DNA from: Tritrichomonas musculus
Taxonomy: Eukaryota > Parabasalia > Tritrichomonadida > Tritrichomonadidae
Length of the DNA: 64,000 nt
NCBI GenBank assembly: GCA_039105265.1
Contig: JAPFFF010000075.1
Location: forward strand, 1-64,000
Reading direction: 5' to 3'
In this document: in pieces, positions 29,151 through 43,400 of the stretch
How the letters are laid out: the number at the start of each line of letters is the position of its first letter
Numbering within the stretch: position 1 is the first letter of the stretch
The notes under the pieces: model-generated
Seen by the model: only the letters and a program-made list of their open reading frames with translations
Database searches by the model: none
Told to the model about the DNA's origin: nothing
Made by a program: the position numbers and the translations under genes

Positions 29151-31428
29151 CTTTTATTTATTTATTTTTATTTCTTTTTTATATCATTTTAAATGAGATA
29201 AATGTTTTAAAATGACTCTTTGAAAAAGTTTAAGGGAGTTTGATCACTTTTTTCGGTGAAAATATCTCCAAGTAAAATGAATAATAATAACAAAAAATAG
29301 TAAAAATTGAAACTAAAAATTAATACATATATGAGAAAATAGAAAATAATTTAAAAACAAAAGTATATCATGTTATTGTATCATAATTTATTCGATATAA
29401 CATAGCATGCTTAGATGAATAATTTCATTAAGTAAATACTAATTATATTTTTTGTTGCTATAATTTTAAAAAATCAAGCTTATATTAGAACATATGTTTG
29501 AATTACTAATGAATTATCTGCTTAGATTAACTTAACGATCAGCTTAAACATACATAAAATGTATTTTAAATTATTCTGTCAGCATCTGACAAAGGGATTT
29601 TAGGCTTAAAGATCAATTTTAGGTAGGGAAGATCATATGGCTAAAAAAAGCATAAAAAAAGAAGAAAAATGAAATTATACTTAATATTAATAAGACAAAA
29701 TGTATATTGTACTAATAAATTTATAAAAAATAATAAAGCAAATGAGCTATTGAAAAAAATTTTTTGCATTATTGTATTGAATGAGTAGATAAAAAATTTG
29801 TTCTTTTTTTTTATTATTCCACATAATTTTATCAAAAATAATTTAAATAAAATCAGTCCGATTTGCTCATGGGTTGAGAAATAATTTTCATTACCTCAAA
29901 TTATTTTGGGTGGAAAATTTGAGGTTAATTTAGTAAATGATATATTAATATCATTAAAAAACTTAGGGTTTGTCGGAGCCCGATTTTTGATTTAGGTCTT
30001 AGAAAAAAAATAATATTTTTTTAATTTTTAATTTTGCGTTTGATTTCCCGTTTGAGATTATTATTAGCGAGATTGTTAAAATTGATGAACAATTGTCTAA
30101 GATTATTTTTTTCAAAAACGAATAGTTATGAAGTTATTTATGGCCCAAAATGAACTTTTTTTTGGTGAGGTGGGGGAAAAAAAAATATTCTTTGTGAAAC
30201 TCATAGAAATTCTCTCAATTTTTGATAATGTAAGTTAATTAATTGAGTAGAGCAGGTCAAAATTTAAAACAAATATATATAAAGATATAATATTTTTTAT
30301 TATAGTTTATTCGTATTTATAAAATTAACAAACAAAACAAAATATTTATTTATTAGTTATGTTTCGAAAAATCTCAATGATGCTTTAAAAATGACTTTTC
30401 AATTTTGTTAAAAAAACCCTTAAAAGGACGTATTTTTATCATTTTAAAATAAATCTATCTTATTATATTTTCATTTTTTTAATAAACATATTTGAAGAAA
30501 AAAATAGTTATATATTTCTTTATATTTTAATCGATCATTTATGTATAAAGAAAGATCTAATACATTTTTCTATTCATTTAAATATTCATCATTTTCAGAT
30601 TATATTCAAAATATAAAATAATATATAAATTAAACAACTTATTATTTTATTAAATTTTCGAAATATTGTTTATTAACCGAGATAAATGTATAATATATCA
30701 AAAAATGGGAGAAATTTGTTTTTGTTTTTTCTCTTTGAATCTTGGATATATTTATATGTTTAAGCATTTTAAAAGTATTTAATTCTTTAATATAATATAA
30801 TTAATTAATCTATTCTAAATTTTATCGATTTAATTTTAAGATATAAACATAACTTTTTTTTGAAAATAATATTCTCAAAAAGTTAATTTTTAAGTTTATT
30901 ATAAACGAAAACCTCCAAAAAATAAAGAAGATTTCACATTAAAAATGCATAATAATAAAATATCAATACCAATTTTTTTTTAATTTTCATAATTAATGTT
31001 GAAAATTTAAGGGAAAAGGACTATATATAATAATTCATTTCGATGTTTTGAAAAAAATACTCAAAATCCATTTATTTCCAGACAATTAGAGCAACTATAA
31101 TATTGTTAATTAGTTTTAAATGAGTTTTCAGAAGTTTCAAATAGAATGATAAATACCAAATTTCTCTCAAAATTTTGAATGATATTCCTTTCAATTTAAT
31201 ATTTTAAGATTAAAATATGATTATCTTTAAATATAAATAAATATATAATAATCGTATCGGTGTAATTAAATATAATCTTATCTAATTAAACATATCATAA
31301 TATGATTAAATAAAAAACCTATTAAGTCCCAAAAAGTCCCAGCATATTGAGTCGGAACCCATCTCGGATTAGTCAATTTTTTTCAATAAATAAACTATTC
31401 AAAATTTAGAAAAACCAATTTTACCAAA
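29151..31428. other. AT-rich intergenic stretch
   Basis: This is a long AT-rich spacer before the giant AAA+/kinase gene. A small inverted repeat, TTACCTCAAATT / AATTTGAGGTTAA, lies at 29891-29928. No credible gene is visible; a 64-codon frame near 29.7 kb is low-complexity Phe/Ile/Lys. I could not identify a convincing initiator element before the ATG at 31429. Confidence 0.6.
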
Positions 31429-34400
31429 ATGCTTAAGAAAATTATGGAAAATGGTGAAACCTTTTTTACTAAAATCTTCAGTGTCAAAAAAGATCTGAAC
31501 AATACTCAAAAAAAGAGCGAAATTGCCAGACGCATTATTAAATTTGCTAAATTAAAAATACCACTTAAATATTTCAGATCAATTGTTGCTCAATTAGAGA
31601 ATGTTAAAGATATCGATAGTGTGAAAGATTATTTCAAATCACTCAAAGTAGATTTATGCAACAGTGATGAGCAAGGATCTGATTTGAATGATTTAATTCA
31701 AATGACTCGTCAGTATTTAAATGCTGCAGAAGAAAAAATACAAAAGTTAAACCAACTAGATCCATTTATTTCATTTTTAACATTAGAATGTAAAGATAAT
31801 ATCAATGGAGATATTAATGATTTCATCAATTTGATTAATTGCCTTAAAGAAGAAAAAAGCAAAGTTATTGATATCTTGAGCATTGACACTCACCCAGATA
31901 AAGCAGATATAAAGAAACTTCTTAATTTAGAAAATGCACTTAAAATACCATTCAATGTATTCAATCGCTTTTTAATCAAACAATTATTTAAAAATAACAA
32001 AATTGATTCGGCCGGTAGCTTAATAAATGCTGTAGAAAAAATTGACCAAAATTGCAAAAATATAGTGGGATTAAATGCTTTAAAGAAATTACGTACTCAC
32101 AAATTTGATCATGAAATAATTAAAGTTACACAGGATTTAATGTTAAAAGATCAAAATAAATTTTCAATTACTGATACTAACGACTCAAATCTTGTTTATA
32201 AGCATATTGAATCAAGCTACTTAAAATTTGATAAATTATCCGAAGACGATAAAAAGTTTTTACATACGTTAATAGTAAGAGTTCTACATTTTGAAAATTT
32301 TAATAAATTAGGAAATTTCTTTACTGATTATTTTGCTGCTAAAGACAGAAATAAAGATCGACTTCAAGATATTGAATGTTTCATTAATCATTTTGAAAAG
32401 ACTGAACATTTGATTAGAGAATTTTCAGAATTTTCAACTTTTTGCCAGAATACATCAAAAGATGATTTATTTAATTTCCAAATAACTAAGTTTATGGAAG
32501 AAAAAAATATCAAATGGCCAAAATTGGATAAAAACATTGAGATTGAACAAACATCACAATTTTTCACATTTTGGAATTGTGTAGGTGGATTAGTTTCTTC
32601 TTATATAAGTGATGAAAACAATGAATCTCTGATGATAACAGAAATGTCCGAATTTTTAAATGATAAAAATAAGTTTACTAAGTTCCTGCAAAAAATGCAA
32701 CAAGCTTATATTGAACCAACAAATAAAATATATTATGTTATCTTCGAATCTGTAATGAAAATGCTGATAAAATCAGATATTGCAAATAAGGATTCCAATT
32801 TTATTAAAGTATCAAAAAATGCTTCAAATTTCTTTGCTGATGAGGCTAATCGTCCAGAATATTATAAGGTTTCGACTGGCTTTAAAGCTTTGTTGTACAA
32901 CGAAAAAAAGATTATTTCACTGCTTAATACAGAAGCAATCATTGAAGAGTACAAATTTGTCAAAAAAGTCATTGATGGCGAATCTACTTGGGAAATTTCT
33001 TTTCAAAATCATATTAGACTTGTCGAAAAAGATAAAATAACTGCAGACTTTCCAAAATTGCGACTTATAACTGCAAAATTAAATATTGTAATGATTGAAA
33101 CACAAAATATTTCGAATCTTGAAGAATCAATGTATTCAGACAAATTTGTCAAGTTTTTCCAAACAGCAGAAGCACTTTATAGTAAAATTAGCATCCTTCA
33201 TCAATTAAAATTTGATATTGCAGATAAAGTTTACAAATATGATTTAATGGACACTTCTAAAATTAATGAATTAATAAATAATTTTAGTAATTTGACCAAA
33301 GCTGTAAATGACTTTATTAGCAATGAATATAAAGATGAACTTTGCATTTTTACTAAAGAGCATCTTTTCGCTTTATACCAATTATTTAATCGATATATAA
33401 ATGATTATAGAAAAGGAAAATCATCAGATCTGGGTTCCATTTTTTCAGGAACGATAATTTCACTTTATCATGATGATTTTTATGATTTATTTAGGAGGGA
33501 GGATTTTGATGCTTTTATTTTGAAAGATAATTTTAATGACGGCGACATTGAGCAGTTTAAAAAAAATTTAAATGATTTTAGTGAGGTTCTAAAAAATATT
33601 ATAGTGAAATTGAAGACAAAATTCAAGAAGAATTTTGATAAAAATGTACCACAATTAAGAAATACTCCAAATTTGGATGAGTATTTGATTGGAGGAACTG
33701 TTAGGTGCATTTGCCTTTATCCAAATTGCACCAATAGAGATGAATATCAAGAAGGAGAATTTAGTGCAAAAGCTCAATTACATTCAATGATGTTATATCT
33801 TCTATATAAATACAGAGATCCTGCTATAAATGCATTGCCTCTTCCAACACAACTTTTAATCTGCTCAATGAGCATGACTCGTTCTCAGATTGACTCATTT
33901 CTTGGATACTTTGATTCAATGACTGTAAATGAAATTAAATGCATGTTCATTGTTGTTTCTCCTATCCAGCTTCAACCTGAATTATATGATTATTTAATTT
34001 CTCGTATAATGAATATAAATGAAACAATTATTTCACAATCTCGTATAGTTATTTTATATGAAAATGAAGATTATACAAGAAAGCCAGCATTTAACGATAT
34101 TATTAGAAAAATAAGTGTTGATCATTTTAAGCCAGTAACAAAAATCGAAGCCCTCAAAGGACTTTACACAATTGATGGATATTACGGCATTCAATGTTAT
34201 TACATTTACCAGCCATTTCCGAGAACAGGGAAAACTCACCGAATTCTTAGCCATATTTATGAAAATTTCAAAGGCAACCATGTTTATACCAGAATTCTTG
34301 TTGATGAAGCTACAACTTTGACAACATTAATTAATCGCCTCAACGCAATTCCAAAAGATCCTAAAGGTAAAAGCAAAATTATTATTCATTTCAATGTTGA

Positions 34401-37400
34401 TGGAAAGTGCAGTACTGATTTTCATTTATATATCCAAAATCTCGCATTCTTCAGATCTTTAAACGATGGAGTTTCTACTCCATTCATAGCAAATAATCAA
34501 ATGGTTTTCTACTTTGAATTTGGATCACGCCCATCATTCAATCATGATCAATTCATTCAAGATATCTTTCCAATCGCAAGATATATTGAAGAAATCAAAA
34601 TCCCAGAAACCAGAGATTTCTTCACGTATACAGAATATGTTACAAAGCCGCATAGGGAAATTCCAAATGCCTTTGAAATTGATATCAAACCTTTTAATCG
34701 AAAACATTTAATTGATGCAGCAACCATTGCAAGACTAAATTATAATGAAGATTCTTTCTTAAGAGTACAAAAAAGCGCATTACATGATAGATATTTAGAC
34801 TACATTGATTATTACCAAAGACTTTATGACCACTTGAAAGCTGAACCAAAAGATGCATATGACTATTTATTGAAAATGTTTGAAAATTTGCCAGATAAAG
34901 AAAGATTATTAATTTCTCAAATCAGCGATGTTGCTAGAGTTATTTCCAGATTTAAGGGTCCGATTATGAGCCAGACTGTTTATGAAAAAGGTGTTGGATA
35001 TAATGTTAGAAGATTTTTAGCAGGCCTTCTTATAGAAGCGGCAATCACGAATTGTGGCCTACCATACATGCCACCAATGGAAGGTGACAAAATTATAGAT
35101 AGCTCAGAAAAAGATGAACAAAGACTCAAGAGAATTAAAAAATTCATTTCAAAGCATGGATACATGCTTACTATTTGTAACCCTGCTGGAAGTGCTGATG
35201 ATCAAACATTTTCTCTCATTATTAACGAAGAATTAGATTTCATCAAATTACTTGTAGAACTTGATTACTTGCCGAATGATTCACTCAATGTTATTAAATT
35301 ATTAAATGAAAACAAAATCAAAAAGAATGATGAAAAGATAAAGAAAATCAATGAGATTAAAAATGCTATTAAAAGCGCACTTAATGTTGTTGATCCTGAT
35401 TGGAAAAAACAAGAATGCCCTGACGAACTCTTTAAGATTCTTGCAGATATTTTGAATCTTCAATATTACGAAAAGGATAAATACAATATTACCATGATGG
35501 TCAATATATGGCGTTCTCTTTCAGATGATGATAAGGATAAATTACAAAAAGAATGGGAAGAAAATATTGAAGGTGTTAAAAAGGATGCTAGAGATAATCA
35601 CAAAATCGTTTATTCTCAAAAAATTAGGGAAATTTATAAAGATACAAAAAATAAAGATCCTAATTTCTTAAGAAGGAAGAAAATATGGTATGATGTACAA
35701 GATCAACTTTTGAATGAAAAGCTTTTTGATATTAATGAAGTAGAATACAAACAGAACAAACAAAATACTATTTTTGTTTCAAAAAATATTTATCAGTTTA
35801 TTTCAAATTGTGAAAAATACATCCAAAATGCTGATTCTTTAACGCTCAAATATACATTAACATCTCAAAACATAAAGCGATTTGTTCATCTTGTTTATCG
35901 TATTTATTCAAATGTTCCAATTGTTCTCATGGGCGAAACAGGAAGTGGTAAAACATTCACATTGCAATTCTTATCCGAAATTATTGGAAAGAATGTTGAA
36001 CTTATTCATCGTGTCATTGACGGCAGCACTAAAGAAGAATCTCTTCGTGCTTTCCTAAATGCAAAAATACAAAACCTAACATTTGAAAGATCTTGTAAAT
36101 TAAAAGATAAATTGAAAAAAGCTGCTGAAGATCCGAAGACACCAGCAGCAATTGTAGCTTCAATACAATTTTTAACTAAAGATGATATGGCAATATTATC
36201 TGATTTTGATGATATCAAGATTGGGATCAATGAATTTATTAGAGATCAGGATAGGAAAAAATTAATTCAATATGGCATTACAGTTGATGAAGAAGTGGAA
36301 GGATTCAAAAATTACATCCTTTACAATCTTAATAAATTATACCGTGAAATTGAATTAGAGCAAAAATCGTATTTATTCTTCTTTGATGAAGTCAATACAG
36401 CACCATGCCAATGGTTCATTAAGGAAATTATCTTGGACCGCTACTTTGAAGGTAAAATATTACCAAATTACATTCACTTTGTTTGTGCTGTCAACCCTTC
36501 AAGAAGATTGAATAATAATTTAGAAAATGTTCTTGATGCCTTAAATCCAATATATGACGATGATTCTCAGGATAAGAGAAAGAATCTAGCTTATAAAGTA
36601 GGCCAAATGCCAGAATCTTTTGTTCCTTATTTATTCCCTTCAGATCCAAATAGAAATTATGGATCTTATAATTCTAACTCAAGTGACAAGAAAAATGACG
36701 ATGAAGAAAGAGATGATGAACATAACAAGAAAGATCTTTTCGATATTAATTTTAATTCTGAATTTGATGTCAGTATAGATAAGAAAGTTGAAAGCGAATT
36801 TTCTATTATGACTTATCCTTTTGTTACTGAACTTACCAGTAAAGATAATTTCACAAAAATTGGCGATAAACATCATTTCTCAGCCACGAATATGTTTTCC
36901 ACTTCATTTGATTATACATTCTTCAATGCTTTATTTAATGATTCAAAGAAATCATTAGTTTATAGCAGATCTCTTACTCGTGTTTTATCTCGGATAAATA
37001 TTTTCTGTTGCCGTTTATCTCATCATGTTATTTATAAGGATGAAAGTTTTTCATCGATCAGAGATCCAGAAAGGTGCATACGAATCATGCGCTGGGCTTA
37101 TAAATTTGGCATATATGAAAAGCTAGAAGACAATTTGAACTTTAAGAAGGCTATTAAAAGATTACGCAGGGCTTTCATTATTGGTTTATCTGTTTCATTT
37201 TGGATTCGTCTTTCTGATCAAAAACCTAGTCCACATGAGGACAGCTTTAGAAAGAAATTCATTGATAATGTATGTGAATTTTGGGAAAATCTTCTCGGAT
37301 GGGATGCTGCTGCTGAAGTCAAAGATAGTTTTCCTGCACCAACATATAATGAATGGAAAGACATTATTAATGAAGAATGCAAGAAATATGCAGATATTTT

Positions 37401-40400
37401 TGTTGATGATGATGAATGTGTATCTAAAAATGAAGCTTTAAGCGAAAATATCTGGGTTTCATTCATTTGCATTATGAACAACATTCCTTTATGGATCATT
37501 GGTAAAACTGGTACATCAAAATCATTGGCCATAAGCATCGTTATTAATAAATTATTGAGTCAAAATTCAAGGAGTGAAAAGATCACAAAATGTCCTCATC
37601 TTGTCTCACAAACTTTCATGTGTTCAAACATCACTACAACTGAAGCAATTATGGACCAACTTGGAAAAATTGTTGATAGAAGTAATATGTATAACAATAA
37701 TTACATTATTCGAATTCAAATCCTTGAAAATGTTGGACATGCTGATATGTCTCGTTTAAAGCCTCTCGTTTGCCTTCATAACATCATTGATAATGGCTAT
37801 CCATTCCGTCCTGGTATATCAATTCCTGTCCTTCTTATTGGTCTTTCAAACTACAAGATGGACTCTGCAAAACTGAACAGAGGAATTCTACTTCTTCGTT
37901 GCTCATTAAATGATTATGCAATTAAGAAGACAGCATCTGATATCTTTAAATCAACAAATCTTGCATGGAACCAAAATAATATTTATTATAATGAAGCCTC
38001 TGATGAAAAGAAAATTATTAAGTATGATAAACAGATTCAAGAAGTTGCTAGTGTTTATCAAGATGAATATAAGAACTCTGATGACAAAGAAGATAGACCA
38101 TTTATTGGTCTTCGTGATTTTTATGGACTTATTCAATCACTTACAAAACCACTTATGTCAGGCAATATTAAAGAAAAAGATATTTTAACAATTGTTAGAA
38201 GAAACTTTTCTGGTATTCCATTTAACAAAAAACTCAGAAATGAAAAGACATCAGGCATTATTAAATCAATAATGGAAAAATTGTTTAAAGGTACAGTTTT
38301 TCGACCGAATAATCGTTTCAATAAACTCATATTACAAAACGAAAATCCTGACAAAGAAGATGCTAAAAAAGTTACAATTTATTATAAAATGTCTCAATTA
38401 ATCGAAGATAACTTGAATCAAGAACATCGTATATTAAAGACTCCCATTTTTAGACATATTCTTATTTCTACCATCAATGCAGCAGCTCTTTTGATCTTAG
38501 TTCAAAATAAGGCTATAAAATTACCGCATTATAAAGATAAAGGCGATTCACCATACGAACTTTTCTTCTCAGCCAACATGTCCAATCTTCCAGATGCTGA
38601 GTGGATATCAAATGAAATAAGAAGATTGACAGAAATCATGTACAAAGGAAAAATTGCTGTTTTCATTGGCAATCATCCATGCTTTGATTGTCTTTATGAC
38701 ATTTTCAATCTTCGTTATCAAAAAGATTGCGGATATGAAGAGCTTTTTGTTGCTTTGATTTCATATGGTGGTTATTCATGTCAAACTCGTATTTCTAGCA
38801 ATTTCAAGGCAATTATCATTCTTGAATCTGATGTTTACAAATCATTGCCGCAGCCATTCTTGAATCGTTTCGAGAAGTTCAATATGACATACAAGACAGA
38901 ATTATTACCTTCAGAAATATCAAAATTTGAAAATGATATTAAATCTCTTAAAAGAAAGCTTCAAATTAACAATCTTTCATCAGCATTTGGCTGTTATTCA
39001 GATGAACTTCTCTTATCCATTTATCATATTAAAAACAGCATAAATGATGAAACAATTTCTACAGAGCAATTGATGCTTTTATCAATTCGTCCATCATCTC
39101 TTGTTCATTCCTATAGAAATGGCCTATCCTTTACACGTAAATTGATTAAATCATCATTATATGAAAATGCCAATCTTCACTCATCACTTCTTCATCTTCT
39201 TCATGGATATAATAAGAATCCTAGTCAAGTAGGACATCTTTCAGCTCACTTTTATAAAATATGGAAGAAGAACAATGGAATTAAGTCTATTATCATGCTT
39301 CCATTTTTCAACAATATCGACAAGATTACTGGTTATGAATTCATTAGAATTGACTCTTCAAACTCAGTTGATATCGATACAAGAATTAAAGCTGAAATAA
39401 GTCAAAAGGAGAAACATGAAAAACCACTTATCATTTCTATCTTAATATCACAAAGTAAATTATCAATTGAAGTTATACTTCAATACGAATTTATTCTTGA
39501 ATCAATCAAAGGTTGGTGTGTTAAAGAAGAGAAGATTGTTAAACAACCAATTCACACTTTAATCTTGATTTCGATGGAGCACAATATTGAAAACTTAAAG
39601 ATTAACCAATCTATAGAATGGCCACTTCTTTATTTGGACACATGCTATGATTACACAATTAAGACGAAAAATAATAATAACCTTCCATTGGATGTATCAC
39701 AACTTCTCTTCTCTCCAATTCGAACTCTTGTCAAAGGAGATGATGAAGAATCTCAAGATGACGAGTCAATTGATAATGGATTGATTGATATGGATGAACT
39801 CTTTAAGAAGGCACGTCAATCTATCATTCCTTGCTATACAGAAGATGAAAATAAATTGATTGATTCTGTCATATTCGCTAAAAGGTATTTATTCAACTTT
39901 GTTATCAAGAAGCCTATTATTAATCTCATAACAAAGATTACAGATGAAGAATCAAACCATACTGCAATTGAATTTATTACTGATGATTTCCACGATCTTT
40001 GGTCATTCAAGCAAATCACTCTTCTTTCATCGCCACCATCATCAATTATCGAATTCCTTAGTATTAAGCTAGTTAAAGTCATCGGAGACATTATGGGTAT
40101 TATATTTGAATTACTACTCTCTGGTATTGATCCAAGAAATCCAATTGATAACAATATAACATTTATGAAGGCAGATATCTTTTGTTTTATGATGAAAAGA
40201 CCTGAATTTGCTAACTTATTCTTCTGGATATTAAATGGCGACTCGAATCAAGTTTATCCAATTGATCACAGATACACCTTTGACATTAAATTGCCTGGGC
40301 AATTATCGTTCTATAAGTTCATTTGGCAAATAGCAACAAACATCAATAATATTGAAAACTTTGACAAACCAAGTGAACTTCACGAGGAGATCAATAAAAG

Positions 40401-43400
40401 GCTCTTTCAATTGGATTATGAAGCTGATATTTCTATTGTCGAAGATGAGTTTAATAAAATAATGAATTCAGAGCTTGATTCAAATAAGAATTCAGATTGT
40501 TTTCCTTTCATTGCTGCTTTCTTATTGAACACAGCTAACTCAGTCCGTGTTGATTATAATCAGCAAACAGATTTCACTAGTTGGGTTTCTATCTTCATTG
40601 AAATCTTGAAGAAACTTTATACAAAAGAAGCAAAGAATAAAGAAGAAGAAGGTGGAGAAAGAAAATTAACAATGGAATTGATGTTGCACCAGTTAAGCAG
40701 TTTTAATGAATTAATTACATTAGCGCATGATTTCACCATTGGATATATGTTTATTCCAAAGAAGAGCGAATTGGAGGCCTTTTATGATTCTCTTGTTTTA
40801 GGAGATATTCTTGAAGATATCAAAAAATCTAATGAAGAGTATCCAGCTAGCCGTCATATATATACAGAAGAAGCTCATCTTATCCATTTAATTACAGATA
40901 ACTTTTCAAAAACAATGAAGGATAAACAAATCACAATAATCCAAGCAAATGATTTGTTTAGAAATGGATTTACAACGTTATTAGCAAGACACAATTCATT
41001 GAATTATAATGAAGATTACATAGAAGATTTCTCATATAAATATCGGCCGTTTTCTCTCATATCATCATTACAGCAATTCTTTATTCAATTTGGTGATTAT
41101 TTATTTGTGGAAGAAGGTGAATTGGCTCTTTTCACTATTTCAGCCAAATTTACTGAAGAAGAAGATGGACTTAATTGCATTAAAAAGTTCATTAATGATA
41201 ATTACAAATTTTTGAAATTCAAAGAAGGTGAAAAAATTGATAAAAATATTCTTACTAGCATCATTTCGATGTTCTATCTTGAAACATATAACCAAGTATA
41301 TCAAGGATTGGTTGATCAAAATATTGACGATTTTGATCCATATGGTGGAGGTGAAGAAGAAGAAGATGAATATTTTGATTCATTAAGTGAAAAGAAAAAA
41401 GAAAAAGAAGATTATTTTGATTCATTGAGTGAAAAGGAAAAAGAAAAAGAAGATTATTTTGATTCATTAAGTGAAAAGGAAAAAGAAAAAGAAGAATATT
41501 TTGATTCATTAAGTGAAAAGAAAAAAGAAGAAAAGAATTGTTTAGAATCTTTTTTGGAAGATAAGGAAGAAAAAGAGGAATATTTTGAAGAGAAGAAGAA
41601 AAAAGATGATGATAATGAATCTGATTTTATCATTAAAAAAACAATTATGTCAAGTGAAACCAGATCAACAAAGCATGGAATACAAATAGAGAGCAATACT
41701 CAAGAAACAAATCAAGAATTAGAATCTCTCATCCTCAAAAACTGCCAACTTGAAAAAGAAAACTGTCATTTAAAAGAAAGAGTTGTTCAACTTGAAAAAG
41801 AGGTCAGCCAAATAAGTGGAAATTTTATCCAAATGCAGTCTAATATTTGTCAGACAATTGACGAAAACAAAAAGTTGAGAAAATATTCGAGTTCATTACA
41901 GGAAGAAATCACTCAATTAAATAAGAGAATCCAATTAACAAGTAATGAAAACAATCTATTGAAAAAAGATTTGAGTTCACTGAAGGAAGAAAACACCCAT
42001 TTAAATAAGAGAATCCAACTGACAAGTAATGAAAACAATCAATTGAAAAAAGACTCGAGTTCATTACAGGAAGAAATCACTCAATTAAATAAGAGAATCC
42101 AATTAACAAGTAATGAAAACAATCAATTAAAAAAAGATTTGAGTTCACTGAAGGAAGAAAACACCCATTTAAATAAGAGAATCCAACTGACAAGTAATGA
42201 AAACAATCAATTGAAAAAAGACTCGAGTTCATTACAGGAAGAAATCACTCAATTAAATAAGAGAATCCAATTAACAAGTAATGAAAACAATCAATTAAAA
42301 AAAGATTTGAGTTCACTGAAGGAAGAAAACGCCATATTAAACAAGAAAATCCAACTGACAAGTAATGAAAACAATCAATTGAAAAAAGACTCGAGTTCAC
42401 TGAAGGAAGAAAACACCAAACTAAAAGAGAAAATACAACTGATGAGTAATGAAAAAGATATGTTGAGAAAATATTCCCTTTCACTAAGGGAAGAAATCAC
42501 CAAAGTGAAAGATTCAACTGAAAAGAATCAATTACCAAATAATGGATTCAGAATCCTTGATGAAGAAGAAATCAAAAATCTTGAAAGATTGGAAGAAATT
42601 GGCTTTGGAGGAGGAGGAAAAGTGACAAAAGTAGCCATGAAGAAATTATATGCCCTTAAAGAAATGACTTTTAAAAATTTGGAAATCAAAAATATTCAAA
42701 ATTTCATTAATGAATATGAAATCATGAATATGCTTCATCATCCAAACGTACTTGAAGCGATTGGCATCTTCATGAGCACCGAAAGAATTCCACCAAGCAT
42801 CCTTCTTGAATATTGCCCGATGAACTTAGGAAAAGCAATTGAAAACAAAATGTTTTTCAACCAAGATCTCGTCAAGGTCATTTATCAGATTGCTGAAGGA
42901 ATGAAATACATCCACTTCAAGAAAATCATCCATAGAGATCTGAAACCAACAAATATTCTAATTGCAAATGATGGATTAGTGAAAATAGCAGATTTTGGAA
43001 TCTCAAAACTGATGACAATTGAAGAACAAGCAATGACAGGTGGAATTGGAAGTCAGAAGTTCATGGCACCTGAAATTATCAACGAAGAAGATCATTACAA
43101 TGAAAAAGTGGATGTTTACTCTTTCGGTGTTCTTGTTTTCTATATCCTGAGTGGCGGACAGCTTCCGAAGATTAAAATGCTTGACATATTGAAAGGAGAC
43201 AAAGCAAAAATTCCTGAATCATTTACTGGCTTCTCTAAAAAATTGATCAATGACTGCTGGAATTTTAATTCAAAGGATCGTCCAAGTTTTCAAATGATTG
43301 TTGATGACTTGGACAAATATCAATATGATTTGGCTCCATTAAATGAAATGGAAATTTATAATGTTAAAATATTTGTGAAGCAACACAAAGAAAGAATTAC

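Noticed and set aside
41700-42540. Separate coiled-coil gene upstream of the kinase
   Set aside because: The frame is continuous from 31429 to 43431 with no stop or start-like leader between, so one gene is the simpler reading.
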